NCBI GenBank assembly: GCA_020881835.1
Contig: CP052876.1
Coordinates: 1,488,001-1,552,000, forward strand
Direction: 5' to 3'
Length of the DNA: 64,000 nt
From: Kineosporiaceae bacterium SCSIO 59966
GTDB lineage: Bacteria; Actinomycetota; Actinomycetes; Actinomycetales; SCSIO-59966
The notes under the pieces: generated by a model
What the model saw: the letters and a program-made list of their open reading frames with translations, nothing else
The model's database searches: none
What the model was told of the DNA's origin: nothing
Translations under genes and position numbers: made by a program
Shown here: piece after piece, positions 1 through 8,228 of the stretch
Layout: each line of letters begins with the position of its first letter
How positions within the stretch are numbered: the first letter of the stretch is position 1

Positions 1-1
1 C

Positions 2-2389
2 ACCCGGCTGAAGGCTCTGCGCCTGTTCGACAAGAAGCCGATGCCGACGTGGGGCAGCGACCTCACCGGCATCGACTTCGACAACATCAAGTACTTCGTG
101 AAGTCCACCGAGAAGCAGGCCACCTCCTGGGAGGAGCTGCCGGAGGACATCCGGAACACCTACGACCGGCTCGGCATCCCGGAGGCCGAGAAGCAGCGGC
201 TCGTCGCCGGCGTCGCCGCGCAGTACGAGTGCCTGGACGGGGAGAGCCTCGTCTGGACGGCGAACCGCGGCCAGGTCCGGATCAAGGAGATCGAGCCCGG
301 GGACCGGGTCTTCGCCTACGACGAGCAGGCCGAGGGCTTCGTCGTAGCTCCGGTGCGCGCTGCGGCCCAGACGGACACCAGGCAGGTGTACGAGGTGCGC
401 GTCGGCGGACGGTCGATCAAGGCCACCGACAACCACCCCTTCCTCGCCCTGAGGGACGAGCGCAGGGAGGGGCGGCAGCGTGCCCGCTACCACCGCCGCT
501 GGGTGACCCTCGGTGAGCTGCGTCCCGGGGACCTCGTGGCCGTGCCGCGCTCCCTACCGGACTTCGGCTCGCCGTACGCGTTGCCGCCCGCCCACGGCAT
601 GACCGCTCCTGGGCAGACCACCGTCGACCTCATGTGGCTGCTCGGCTTCCTCGTCGGCGACGGCACCCTGCAGAGCTCCGGCCGGACCCACCGGGTGCAG
701 TTCGCCGTGCACGAGGACGACGCTGCGGTGCGGGCCGAGATCGCCCGCGTCGTCGCGGACCTGTTCGGTCTGCGCGCCGTGGAGGCCGACCCGTACCGGC
801 TCGTCGTCAACTCCCGGGCCCTGGTCGACTGGCTGTGGGCCCTCGGGATCTCCGGTGGCTCCCACACCAAGTCGGTGCCCGAGTGGGTGTTCGGACTGCC
901 TCGTGACCAGCGGCTCGCCTTCCTCGGCGGCTGGGTGGACGCGGACGGCTACGTCCGTCCCGGCGACGACGGCGGCGTGGTGCTGACGTCCGTCAGCGCT
1001 CCGCTGATCGAGCAGGCAAAGGCGCTCGCGGAGCTGAGCGGCCTGCGTGCCGGTGGACCGTGGGGCTTCACCCAGCCTCACCGGCACGACCCCAGTCGTC
1101 TCGGCGGGGCGTTCCGCCTCGGCATCACCGGCGGCTTCGAGGCGCTCGGCTGCCGCAACCCGAAGCGGCTCGAGCGGTTCGGCCGCCGCCGTTACGGCCA
1201 GTCGGCCACCTCGGCCCGCGGGACCTCCTTCCGGTCCCACGTGACCGAGCACCTGGGCTTCGCGAGGGTCGACTCCATCACGCCGGTGGACGTGGCGCCG
1301 GTCTACGACATCGAGGTGGATGGCCCGCACAACTTCATCGCCGAGGGCCTCGTCGTGCACAACTCGGAGGTGGTGTACCACCAGATCCGCGAGGACCTGG
1401 AGGCCAAGGGCGTCATCTTCGTCGACACCGACACCGGCCTGAAGGAGCACGAGGACCTCTTCAAGGAGTACTTCGGCTCGGTCATCCCGCCCGGTGACAA
1501 CAAGTTCGCGGCGCTCAACACCGCGGTGTGGTCCGGCGGGTCGTTCATCTACGTGCCGCCGGGGGTCCACGTCGACATCCCGCTGCAGGCCTACTTCCGG
1601 ATCAACACCGAGAACATGGGCCAGTTCGAGCGGACGCTGATCATCGCCGACGAGGGCTCGTACGTGCACTACGTCGAGGGCTGCACCGCGCCGATCTACA
1701 AGACCGACTCGCTGCACTCCGCGGTCGTCGAGATCGTCGTGAAGAAGAACGCCCGGGTGCGGTACACGACGATCCAGAACTGGTCGAACAACGTGTACAA
1801 CCTCGTCACGAAGCGGGCCACCGCCGCCGAGGGCGCCACGATGGAGTGGGTCGACGGCAACATCGGCTCCAAGGTGACGATGAAGTACCCGGCGGTCTTC
1901 CTGCTCGGCGAGCACGCCAAGGGGGAGACGCTGTCCATCGCCTTCGCCGGTGAGGGCCAGCACCAGGACGCCGGCGCCAAGATGGTCCACGCCGCGCCGC
2001 ACACCTCCTCGACGATCGTGTCGAAGTCGGTCGCCCGCGGTGGTGGCCGGACCTCCTACCGAGGCCTGGTGCAGGTGCTCGAGGGCGCCCACCACTCGGC
2101 GTCCACGGTCCGGTGCGACGCGCTGCTCGTCGACACGATCAGCCGGTCCGACACCTACCCCTACGTCGACGTCCGCGAGGACGACGTCTCGATGGGCCAC
2201 GAGGCGACGGTCTCCAAGGTCAGCGAGGACCAGCTCTTCTACCTGATGTCCCGCGGGATGAGCGAGGAGGAGGCGATGGCGATGATCGTCCGCGGCTTCG
2301 TCGAGCCCATCGCCCGCGAGCTGCCCATGGAGTACGCCCTCGAGCTGAACCGGCTCATCGAGCTGCAGATGGAAGGAGCCGTCGGCTGA
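2..2389 (+). CDS. sufB: Fe-S cluster assembly scaffold SufB with in-frame intein, 5' end outside window
   Basis: SufB forms the SufBC2D scaffold on which Fe-S clusters are assembled in the cytosol. The visible reading frame is open from the first full codon of the window, so the start lies upstream; about 13 residues precede the first internal Met. Extein sequence such as [19 protein letters not shown] and [19 protein letters not shown] is typical SufB. The two extein parts are separated by a 378-residue intein placed between AAQYE and SEVVYHQ. Splicing would restore an uninterrupted SufB. The gene ends 2 nt before sufD, whose AGGAG ribosome binding site lies in the sufB tail. It is the first visible gene of a sufBD-Rieske-CSUT operon. 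Identity is secure; the 5' end and any upstream sufR cannot be seen. Confidence 0.96.
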   Translation, partial: TRLKALRLFDKKPMPTWGSDLTGIDFDNIKYFVKSTEKQATSWEELPEDIRNTYDRLGIPEAEKQRLVAGVAAQYECLDGESLVWTANRGQVRIKEIEPGDRVFAYDEQAEGFVVAPVRAAAQTDTRQVYEVRVGGRSIKATDNHPFLALRDERREGRQRARYHRRWVTLGELRPGDLVAVPRSLPDFGSPYALPPAHGMTAPGQTTVDLMWLLGFLVGDGTLQSSGRTHRVQFAVHEDDAAVRAEIARVVADLFGLRAVEADPYRLVVNSRALVDWLWALGISGGSHTKSVPEWVFGLPRDQRLAFLGGWVDADGYVRPGDDGGVVLTSVSAPLIEQAKALAELSGLRAGGPWGFTQPHRHDPSRLGGAFRLGITGGFEALGCRNPKRLERFGRRRYGQSATSARGTSFRSHVTEHLGFARVDSITPVDVAPVYDIEVDGPHNFIAEGLVVHNSEVVYHQIREDLEAKGVIFVDTDTGLKEHEDLFKEYFGSVIPPGDNKFAALNTAVWSGGSFIYVPPGVHVDIPLQAYFRINTENMGQFERTLIIADEGSYVHYVEGCTAPIYKTDSLHSAVVEIVVKKNARVRYTTIQNWSNNVYNLVTKRATAAEGATMEWVDGNIGSKVTMKYPAVFLLGEHAKGETLSIAFAGEGQHQDAGAKMVHAAPHTSSTIVSKSVARGGGRTSYRGLVQVLEGAHHSASTVRCDALLVDTISRSDTYPYVDVREDDVSMGHEATVSKVSEDQLFYLMSRGMSEEEAMAMIVRGFVEPIARELPMEYALELNRLIELQMEGAVG
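230..1363 (+). other. SufB intein with LAGLIDADG (DOD) homing endonuclease domain
   Basis: This in-frame insertion encodes 378 residues. It starts with Cys1 (CLDGESLVW, block A), has a TDNH block B (Thr66, His69), and ends with His377-Asn378 (GLVVHN) followed by Ser as the +1 extein residue. All residues needed for a standard Cys1/Asn/Ser+1 splicing reaction are present. Two dodecapeptide motifs, LLGFLVGDG near residues 137-145 and [10 protein letters not shown] near 231-240, with acidic residues intact, indicate a LAGLIDADG endonuclease that is not obviously degenerate. The length fits a full-size intein and not a mini-intein. SufB is a known intein host in mycobacteria. Whether this is the same insertion site, and whether the endonuclease is active, is not decided here. 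Confidence 0.95.
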
Positions 2390-2391
2390 CG

Positions 2392-3720
2392 ATGGCGGAC
2401 ACCACGACCACCACCGAGACCACCGCACCCGACCAGGACGTGCCAGCCCAGGACCTGCGGCAGGAGCACGCCGTCGACCACGCCGCCGAGGCCCCCGCTC
2501 CGGTCACGCTGGACTCCTCGGCGACGCCGGGACCCGGCGGCGACGTCCAGCACGGCCTGGCCGCGCACTCCCACGGCGCCGGGGTGCCGGAGCAGTCCCG
2601 GGCCGAGCGGCGCACCTCGTTCTCCCCGGCGGACTTCCCGGAGGTCACCGGACGCGAGGAGGACTGGCGGTTCACGCCCGTGGACCGGATCGGGCCGCTG
2701 CTCACCGAGGGCCCCGCGGACGCCGACGCCGTGCGCGTCGAGGTCCAGGCACCGGACGGCGTCCGGCACCGGAGGGTGCCGCGCGAGGACGACGCGGTCG
2801 GCACGGCCTTCGTGCCCGGTGACCGGGCCGCCGCGGTGGCCTGGGCAGGCACCGCCGCGGCGGACGTCGTGGAGATCCCTGCCCAGGCCGAGGTCACCGA
2901 GCCGGTGCGGGTGCGGCTGCACGGCCAGGACGCCGGCCGCCGCGGCCACGGCCACCTCGTCGTCGACGCCGGCCCGTTGTCCGCGGCGACCGTCCTCATC
3001 GACCACGACGGCAGCGCCCGCTGGTCCGGCAACGTCGAGATCCGGGTCGGGGACGGGGCCCGGCTCACCGTCGTGACCGTGCAGCAGTGGGACGACGACG
3101 CCGTCCACCTCACCCAGCACGACGCGCTCGTCGGCCGCGACGCGCGGCTCACCCACGTCGCCGTCACCCTCGGGGGTGCCGTCGTCCGGATGAGCACGAC
3201 GGTGCGCTACGCCGGGCCCGGCGGGGAGGCAGACCTGCTCGGCGTGTACTTCGCCGACGCCGGTCAGCACCTCGAGCACCGCTCCTTCGTCGACCACGGG
3301 CCGGCGCACTGCCGCAGCAACGTGGTCTACAAGGGGGCCCTGCAGGGCGACACGGCGCACACGGTCTGGGTGGGTGACGTGCTGATCCGCGCCGAGGCGG
3401 AGGGCACGGACACCTACGAGCTCAACCGCAACCTCGTCCTCACCGACGGTGCCCGCGCCGACTCCGTGCCGAACCTGGAGATCGAGACCGGTGAGATCGT
3501 CGGAGCCGGGCACGCCAGCGCCACCGGCCGCTTCGACGACGAGCAGCTGTTCTACCTGCAGGCACGCGGCATCCCCGAGGACGAGGCGCGCCGGCTCGTC
3601 GTCCGCGGGTTCTTCGCCGACGTCGTCCAGCGGATCGGGGTCCCGGAGGTCGTCGACCGGCTGATGGCCGCCATCGACGACGAGCTCGCCGGCTCGGTGC
3701 AGTCCGGGAGCCGCCGGTGA
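2392..3720 (+). CDS. sufD: Fe-S cluster assembly protein SufD
   Basis: SufD is the SufB paralogue that completes the SufBC2D scaffold. The protein is 442 residues. The first 60-70 residues are Thr/Pro/Ala-rich and look disordered. The conserved part starts near FSPADFPEVTGREEDWRFTP and runs through the beta-helical core to EDEARRLVVRGFF. ATG was chosen because AGGAG sits 14 nt upstream and the frame opens 2 nt after the sufB stop; the longer upstream frame overlaps sufB and is a shadow. The 3' end overlaps the next start codon (GTGA). Its place between sufB and sufC supports the assignment. Confidence 0.95.
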   Translation: MADTTTTTETTAPDQDVPAQDLRQEHAVDHAAEAPAPVTLDSSATPGPGGDVQHGLAAHSHGAGVPEQSRAERRTSFSPADFPEVTGREEDWRFTPVDRIGPLLTEGPADADAVRVEVQAPDGVRHRRVPREDDAVGTAFVPGDRAAAVAWAGTAAADVVEIPAQAEVTEPVRVRLHGQDAGRRGHGHLVVDAGPLSAATVLIDHDGSARWSGNVEIRVGDGARLTVVTVQQWDDDAVHLTQHDALVGRDARLTHVAVTLGGAVVRMSTTVRYAGPGGEADLLGVYFADAGQHLEHRSFVDHGPAHCRSNVVYKGALQGDTAHTVWVGDVLIRAEAEGTDTYELNRNLVLTDGARADSVPNLEIETGEIVGAGHASATGRFDDEQLFYLQARGIPEDEARRLVVRGFFADVVQRIGVPEVVDRLMAAIDDELAGSVQSGSRR

Positions 3721-4091
3721 GCGCCCAGCGCGTCTGCTCGGTCACCGACGTGCCCGCGGACACCAACGTGCTGCGGGTGGAGGTCCCCGGACCGGCTGGC
3801 ACCGTGCCCGTCGCCGTCGTCCGGGACGAGCACGGCGACCTGCACGCCGTCTCCGACATCTGCTCCCACCAGGACGTGTCGCTGTCCGAGGGAGAGGTCG
3901 ACGACTGCACCATCGAGTGCTGGCTGCACGGGTCGCGGTTCGACCTGCGCACCGGGCGCCCCACCGCGCTGCCGGCCACCCGCCCGATCCCCGTCTACCG
4001 GCTCACCGTCGAGGGGGAGGACGTCCTCGTCGACGTCACCGCCCCCCTCGGCGCGGACGCCGCCGAGTCCGCCACCAGCAAGGAGCGCTGA
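3717..4091 (+). CDS. Rieske [2Fe-2S] ferredoxin of the SUF operon
   Basis: This is a 124-residue single-domain Rieske protein. The cluster ligands are visible as C49-S-H51 and C68-W-L-H71, the two-Cys two-His pattern of a Rieske centre. There is no signal peptide, so it is cytosolic. Similar small Rieske ferredoxins sit between sufD and sufC in many actinobacteria and are thought to supply electrons or stabilise SUF assembly; that role is inferred from context. The GTG start overlaps the sufD stop as GTGA, consistent with translational coupling. Confidence 0.93.
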   Translation: MSAQRVCSVTDVPADTNVLRVEVPGPAGTVPVAVVRDEHGDLHAVSDICSHQDVSLSEGEVDDCTIECWLHGSRFDLRTGRPTALPATRPIPVYRLTVEGEDVLVDVTAPLGADAAESATSKER

Positions 4092-4100
4092 GAAGCACCC

Positions 4101-4859
4101 ATGTCCACACTCGAGATCCGCGACCTGCACGTCAGCGTCGACGCCGACGGCGAGGCCAAGGAGATCCTCAAGGGGGTCGACCTCACCGTCCGGCAGGGCG
4201 AGACCCACGCGATCATGGGGCCCAACGGCTCCGGGAAGTCCACCCTCGCCTACGCCCTGGCCGGGCACCCGAAGTACACCGTCACCAGCGGCAGCGTGAC
4301 CCTCGACGGCCAGGACGTGCTCGAGATGAGCGTCGACGCGCGGGCCCGCGCCGGGATGTTCCTCGCCATGCAGTACCCGGTTGAGGTGCCCGGGGTCACC
4401 GTCTCGAACTTCCTGCGCACCGCGAAGACCGCCGTCGATGGCAAGGCGCCCGCCCTGCGGCACTGGGTCAAGGACGTCCGCACCGCGATGGAGAACCTCA
4501 GGATCGACCCGGCGTTCGCCGAGCGGAACGTCAACGAGGGCTTCTCCGGCGGTGAGAAGAAGCGGCACGAGATCCTCCAGCTCGAGCTCCTCAAGCCGCG
4601 GATCGCCATCCTCGACGAGACCGACTCCGGCCTGGACGTCGACGCCCTCAAGGTGGTCTCCGAGGGCGTCAACCGGGTCCGCGCCACCGGCGAGGTCGGT
4701 GTCCTGCTGATCACCCACTACACCCGGATCCTGCGGTACATCCAGCCGGACTTCGTGCACGTCTTCGTCGACGGCCGGATCGTCGAGGAGGGCGGCGCCG
4801 ACCTCGCCGAGCGGCTCGAGGCCGAGGGCTACGACCGCTTCACCACCCAGACGGTCTGA
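4101..4859 (+). CDS. sufC: Fe-S cluster assembly ATPase SufC
   Basis: SufC is the ABC-type ATPase that drives conformational change in the SufBCD scaffold. The 252-residue sequence has Walker A GPNGSGKST, a signature-like FSGGEKKRHEILQ and Walker B AILDETDSGLD, the usual SufC forms. There are no membrane segments; despite the ABC fold it is not a transporter. The ATG lies 9 nt after the Rieske stop. It is followed by sufS after 2 nt, so it is within the operon. Confidence 0.97.
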   Translation: MSTLEIRDLHVSVDADGEAKEILKGVDLTVRQGETHAIMGPNGSGKSTLAYALAGHPKYTVTSGSVTLDGQDVLEMSVDARARAGMFLAMQYPVEVPGVTVSNFLRTAKTAVDGKAPALRHWVKDVRTAMENLRIDPAFAERNVNEGFSGGEKKRHEILQLELLKPRIAILDETDSGLDVDALKVVSEGVNRVRATGEVGVLLITHYTRILRYIQPDFVHVFVDGRIVEEGGADLAERLEAEGYDRFTTQTV

Positions 4860-4861
4860 CG

Positions 4862-6154
4862 GTGGGGGACGTGGGCGACCGGCTGGACGTGCAGGCCGGG
4901 CTGGACGTCGAGGCGGTGCGCAAGGACTTCCCGATCCTCGCGCGTCGCCTCGACGGCGACCGCCCGCTGGTCTACCTGGACTCGGCCAACACCTCGCAGA
5001 AGCCCCAGGCGGTCATCGACGCGGTCGCCGAGCACGACGCGTGGCACAACGCCAACGTCGCCCGCGCCGTCCACCAGCTGGGCGGTGAGGCGACGGCCGC
5101 CTACGAGGGGGCCCGGCAGGACGTCGCCCGGTTCATCGGCGCCGGACGCGCCGAGGAGGTCGTCTTCACCAAGAACGCCTCCGAGGCGCTCAACCTCGCC
5201 GCCGCCGTCCTCGGCTGGGCCGACCCCCCGCTGCGGGTCGGTCCCGGCGACGAGGTGCTCGTCACCGAGATGGAGCACCACTCCAACCTCGTGCCCTGGC
5301 AGCTGCTGTGCCGGCGCACCGGCGCCACCCTGCGGTGGATCGGCGTCACCGACGACGGCCGGCTCGACCTCGACGGGCTGGACGACCTGCTGACCGAGCG
5401 CACCAAGGTGCTCGCCGTGACCTGGGTGTCCAACGTGCTGGGCACCGTCAACCCGGTCGCCGAGCTCGTCCGGCGGGCCCGCGAGGTGGGCGCGCTCACC
5501 GTCGTCGACGCCAGCCAGGCCGTCCCGCAGGTGCCGGTCGACCTCGCCGGCCTCGGTGACGGCCGCCCGGACCTGCTGGCCTTCACCGGGCACAAGATGC
5601 TCGGCCCGACCGGGATCGGCGTCCTGTGGGGTCGCTACGACCTGCTCGAGCAGCTGCCCCCCTTCCTCGGCGGCGGCGAGATGGTCGGCGTGGTCGAGAT
5701 GGCCGGGTCCACGTACGCGGCGCCCCCGCACCGGTTCGAGGCCGGCACCCCGCCGATCACCCAGGCCGTGGGTCTGGGCGCCGCGGTGCGCTACCTCGAG
5801 AGCCTCGGCATGGAGGCCGTCGCCGCGCACGAGCAGCACGTCACCGCGCGGCTGCTCGAGGGCCTCGCCGACGTGCCTGGTCTTCGGGTCCTCGGCCCGG
5901 CGGAGCCCGTCGACCGCGGCGGGGCAGTGAGCTTCACCCTCGACGGCGTCCACCCGCACGACGTCGCCCAGCTCCTCGACTCCTACGGCATCGCCGTGCG
6001 CGCCGGGCACCACTGCGCCCGCCCGCTGCACGTCCGGTTCGGCGTCCAGGCGTCGAACCGGGCCTCGTCGTACCTGTACACGACCGACGCCGAGGTCGAC
6101 GCCCTCGTCGACGCCCTGCACCGCACCCGCGCCTTCTTCGGAGCCGCCCGATGA
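4862..6154 (+). CDS. sufS: Cysteine desulfurase SufS
   Basis: This PLP-dependent group II cysteine desulfurase mobilises sulfur from cysteine as a persulfide. In 430 residues the PLP lysine is K245 in FTGHKMLGPTGIG and the catalytic cysteine is C385 in RAGHHCARPLH; the short Cys loop is typical of SufS, which needs the SufU partner encoded next. The GTG immediately after sufC was taken as start; a second in-frame GTG nine bases later is possible. The 3' end overlaps the sufU ATG. Confidence 0.96.
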   Translation: MGDVGDRLDVQAGLDVEAVRKDFPILARRLDGDRPLVYLDSANTSQKPQAVIDAVAEHDAWHNANVARAVHQLGGEATAAYEGARQDVARFIGAGRAEEVVFTKNASEALNLAAAVLGWADPPLRVGPGDEVLVTEMEHHSNLVPWQLLCRRTGATLRWIGVTDDGRLDLDGLDDLLTERTKVLAVTWVSNVLGTVNPVAELVRRAREVGALTVVDASQAVPQVPVDLAGLGDGRPDLLAFTGHKMLGPTGIGVLWGRYDLLEQLPPFLGGGEMVGVVEMAGSTYAAPPHRFEAGTPPITQAVGLGAAVRYLESLGMEAVAAHEQHVTARLLEGLADVPGLRVLGPAEPVDRGGAVSFTLDGVHPHDVAQLLDSYGIAVRAGHHCARPLHVRFGVQASNRASSYLYTTDAEVDALVDALHRTRAFFGAAR

Positions 6155-6639
6155 GCATGGACCAGCTGTACCAGGAGCTCATCCTCGACCACGCCCGCTC
6201 CCCGCACCGCGCCGGGCTGCGCGAGCCCTACGACGTCGAGGTCCACCACGTGAACCCGACCTGCGGCGACGAGATCACGCTGCGGGTCCGGCTGGCCGGG
6301 GACCGGGTGGAGGACGTGTCGTACGAGTCCGCCGGCTGCTCGATCAGTGTCGCCGGTGCCTCGGTGATGGCCGACGAGGTCACCGGCGCGACCGTGGACG
6401 GCGCGATGCAGCGGTACGCGAGCGTGCTCGACGTCCTGCAGGGCCGGGCCGACGCCGACCCCGAGCGGGACGGGGACGTCGCCGCGTTCGCCGGCGTCCG
6501 GCGGTTCCCGGCCCGGGTGAAGTGCGCCCTGCTCGGCTGGGCGGCGATGCGGGACGCGGTCTCGCAGGCCGTCGCCGCTGCGGGTGACAATGGCAGCAGG
6601 ACCGACGACAGTGCGACCGACGACAGGGAGAGGTCATGA
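6151..6639 (+). CDS. sufU: Zinc-dependent sulfurtransferase SufU
   Basis: SufU accepts persulfide sulfur from SufS and passes it to the SufB scaffold. The 162-residue protein keeps the three metal-binding cysteines in NPTCGDE (C38), SAGCSIS (C63) and RVKCALLGW (C125). This is the Gram-positive SufU pattern, distinct from IscU. The ATG overlaps the end of sufS and the stop overlaps the next ATG, so the three genes look translationally coupled. The longer in-frame upstream stretch lies inside sufS and was ignored. Confidence 0.95.
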   Translation: MSMDQLYQELILDHARSPHRAGLREPYDVEVHHVNPTCGDEITLRVRLAGDRVEDVSYESAGCSISVAGASVMADEVTGATVDGAMQRYASVLDVLQGRADADPERDGDVAAFAGVRRFPARVKCALLGWAAMRDAVSQAVAAAGDNGSRTDDSATDDRERS

Positions 6640-6968
6640 CGGACACCACCACCGCGAAGCAGACCGACGCGGCCGACGTGGAGGAGGCGCTGCGCGACGT
6701 CGTCGACCCAGAGCTCGGCATCAACGTCGTCGACCTGGGGCTCGTCTACGGCATCACCGTGGACCAGCACCATCACGCGGTCATCGACATGACCCTGACC
6801 TCGGCGGCCTGCCCGCTGACCGACGTCATCGAGGAACAGGTCACCCAGGTGCTCGACGGGCTCGTCGCAGGACACCGGATCAACTGGGTCTGGATGCCGC
6901 CGTGGGGACCGGACAAGATCACCGAAGAGGGCCGCGAGCAGCTGCGGGCACTGGGCTTCAACGTCTGA
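6636..6968 (+). CDS. sufT: SUF-associated MIP18/DUF59-family protein SufT
   Basis: This 110-residue protein has the MIP18/DUF59 fold. The segment EEALRDVVDPELGINVVDLGLVY is diagnostic, and TSAACPLTD carries the conserved cysteine. SufT-type proteins help with Fe-S cluster maturation or delivery. It begins with ATGA overlapping the sufU stop and closes the SUF operon. Length and position are normal for actinobacteria. Confidence 0.93.
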   Translation: MTDTTTAKQTDAADVEEALRDVVDPELGINVVDLGLVYGITVDQHHHAVIDMTLTSAACPLTDVIEEQVTQVLDGLVAGHRINWVWMPPWGPDKITEEGREQLRALGFNV

Positions 6969-6975
6969 ACCGGCC

Positions 6976-7674
6976 CTGGACACCGCCCCGGCCGGGACCC
7001 ACCGGCTCCTCGAGCTGCCACCTGAGCGGCTGGTCCGCTGGGTCAGCGGTTTCGGTGAACGGCACGGGACCGAGGAGCTGACGGTCGTCCGGGAGCCGGG
7101 CAGGCCCGACGTCGTCCGGGTGACCGGCGCCGACGGGGCCCGGGCGGACCTCGAGGTGCCGTGGTCGTCGCTGCCCGCCGGCGACGACCCGCTCGCGGCA
7201 CTGGTCGAGCACGCCGCCCGGCCGCGCACCGCGTTCCTCCTGCTGGTGCGGCGCGGGGGCTTCGCCGCGGGGCTCGCGCGGGGGGGTCGTCTGCTCGACC
7301 ACAGCGTCGGCACCCGGCACGTGCAGGGCCGCACCGCCGCCGGGGGCTGGTCGCAGCAGCGGTTCGCCCGTCGCCGCGCCGGTCAGGCGGCTGTCCTCGA
7401 GGACGCTGCCGCGCAGACCGCGCGCAAGCTGCTGGACCGGCTCGCCGCCGCCGACCGCCCGGAGGTGCTCGTCCGCGGCGGGGACCGCAGGCTCGTGGAC
7501 GCCGTGCTCGCCGACGCGCGGTTGCAGTCGCTGGCGGACCTGCCTCGCTCCCCGCTCCTCGACGTCCGGGACCCCCGGCTCGCCGTCCTCGAGGACACCG
7601 CCCAGCGCGCCCGCGCCGTCCGCGTCCGCCTCACCGACCCCTCGAACGCTCAGTCCCCACCCCCCACTCCGTGA
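6976..7674 (+). CDS. acVLRF1-family peptidyl-tRNA hydrolase/release-factor-like protein, unusual start
   Basis: The protein matches the actinobacterial VLRF1/eRF1-like family, presumed to release peptides from stalled ribosomes. The block HVQGRTAAGGWSQQRFARRR is the recognisable signature. The family-like N-terminus LELPPERLVRWVSGFGERHG lies upstream of the first GTG in frame (position 7120), and no ATG, GTG or TTG exists between sufT and that point. I therefore place the start at a CTG; an ACG at 6961 overlapping the sufT stop is the other option. A conservative call would begin at 7120. The stop codon TGA is part of the first intergenic repeat unit (GTGATCATG). Function is inferred from family only. 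Confidence 0.8.
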   Translation: MDTAPAGTHRLLELPPERLVRWVSGFGERHGTEELTVVREPGRPDVVRVTGADGARADLEVPWSSLPAGDDPLAALVEHAARPRTAFLLLVRRGGFAAGLARGGRLLDHSVGTRHVQGRTAAGGWSQQRFARRRAGQAAVLEDAAAQTARKLLDRLAAADRPEVLVRGGDRRLVDAVLADARLQSLADLPRSPLLDVRDPRLAVLEDTAQRARAVRVRLTDPSNAQSPPPTP

Positions 7675-7730
7675 TCATGCAATCCCGCCACCCCGCACCC
7701 CTTCTCGGTGATCATGCAATCCCGCCACCC
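7671..7730 (+). repeat. Two copies of 23-bp intergenic repeat unit, forward
   Basis: Two identical 23-bp units (7671-7693 and 7708-7730), core TGATCATGCAATCCCGCCAC. The first supplies the stop codon of the preceding plus-strand gene. The same unit occurs eleven times in the window, always reading in the sense of the gene whose 3' end it follows. Confidence 0.9.
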
Positions 7731-7736
7731 CGCACG

Positions 7737-7790
7737 ACCCAGCCGCGTCCGACGACACGCCGGCGAAGCTGTGACGGACACAGCATTCTG
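7737..7790 (-). repeat. Degenerate copy of ~59-bp palindromic core, reverse orientation
   Basis: Read on the minus strand this starts with CAGAATGCTG and contains GCCGGCGTGTCG like the other cores. The opposite arm has decayed, so the hairpin would be incomplete. Confidence 0.65.
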
Positions 7791-7834
7791 TGGGTGGTCC
7801 TGCGGCCAGGGGCGGATCCCACGGTCACCAACCG

Positions 7835-7866
7835 TTGTCACCTCACCGGGGTGGCTCGGCTAGGGT
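7835..7866 (+). promoter_or_regulatory. Putative promoter of the candidate intergenic RNA
   Basis: TTGTCA and TAGGGT separated by 20 nt (longer than the usual 17-18). The expected start point falls at or next to 7870, where the first hairpin of the candidate RNA begins. No coding sequence follows on this strand for over 2 kb. Confidence 0.4.
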
Positions 7867-7869
7867 CAT

Positions 7870-8111
7870 GAGACGTTCATGCAAGTCTCGCCATCAGGCG
7901 GGTTGAGGGGCGGAGCATGTGCACCACCGGGTAGCTCCCAACCAGTTCGTCCCGGACGACGAAGCGTCCCGCGTCTCTTCGAAGGCTGGGTCTGTCAGGC
8001 ATGTGCCCGGCGTCGGGTCACGGAGCCCGTGCCGCGTCATCGGCCCGCTTCGCAGAATGCTGGATCTGGGACAGTCTTGCCGGCGTGTCGCGCCAGCAAC
8101 CCAGCATTCTG
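7870..8111 (+). ncRNA. Candidate structured small RNA of unknown family
   Basis: This stretch between two converging genes has no convincing ORF but a run of short inverted repeats: GAGAC/GTCTC (7870-7889), CGCC/GGCG (7889-7900), a two-part stem GGTTG+GGAGC with GCTCC+CAACC (7901-7943), TTCGTC/GACGAA (7946-7963), CCCG/CGGG with a GCGT loop (8006-8017) and CACGG/CCGTG (8019-8031). It ends in the long palindrome at 8053-8111, which could stop transcription although no T-run follows. A promoter-like TAGGGT sits just upstream. It does not show hallmarks of SRP RNA, tmRNA or RNase P RNA. Covariation in relatives is needed; the boundaries are estimates. Confidence 0.45.
8053..8111 (+). repeat. 59-bp palindromic core of intergenic repeat, forward
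   Basis: CAGAATGCTGG at the left end is the exact reverse complement of CCAGCATTCTG at the right end. The stem can extend outward through GCCCGCT/AGCGGGC with a small mismatch. The inner sequence CCGGCGTGTCGCGCCAGCAA is shared with the other copies. Confidence 0.85.
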
Positions 8112-8131
8112 GGAGCGGGCGGTGGGTGCTG

Positions 8132-8191
8132 GGGTGGCGGGACTGCATGATCACGAGTGGGTCGTGCGGGGTGGCGGGACTGCATGATCAC
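8132..8191 (-). repeat. Two copies of 23-bp intergenic repeat unit, reverse
   Basis: Units at 8132-8154 and 8169-8191 read in the sense of the minus-strand ecfT gene that ends at 8229. Both carry the variant GCAGTCCC in place of GCAATCCC, so they are more like each other than like distant copies. Confidence 0.9.
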
Positions 8192-8228
8192 GAAGAGGGG
8201 GTTGTCACCGGGGAGGGGGGTGGGGGTG

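Noticed and set aside
7671-8191. CRISPR array from the 23-bp repeats
   Set aside because: Only two or three units per locus, in opposing orientations, spacing of 9-37 nt and no cas genes.
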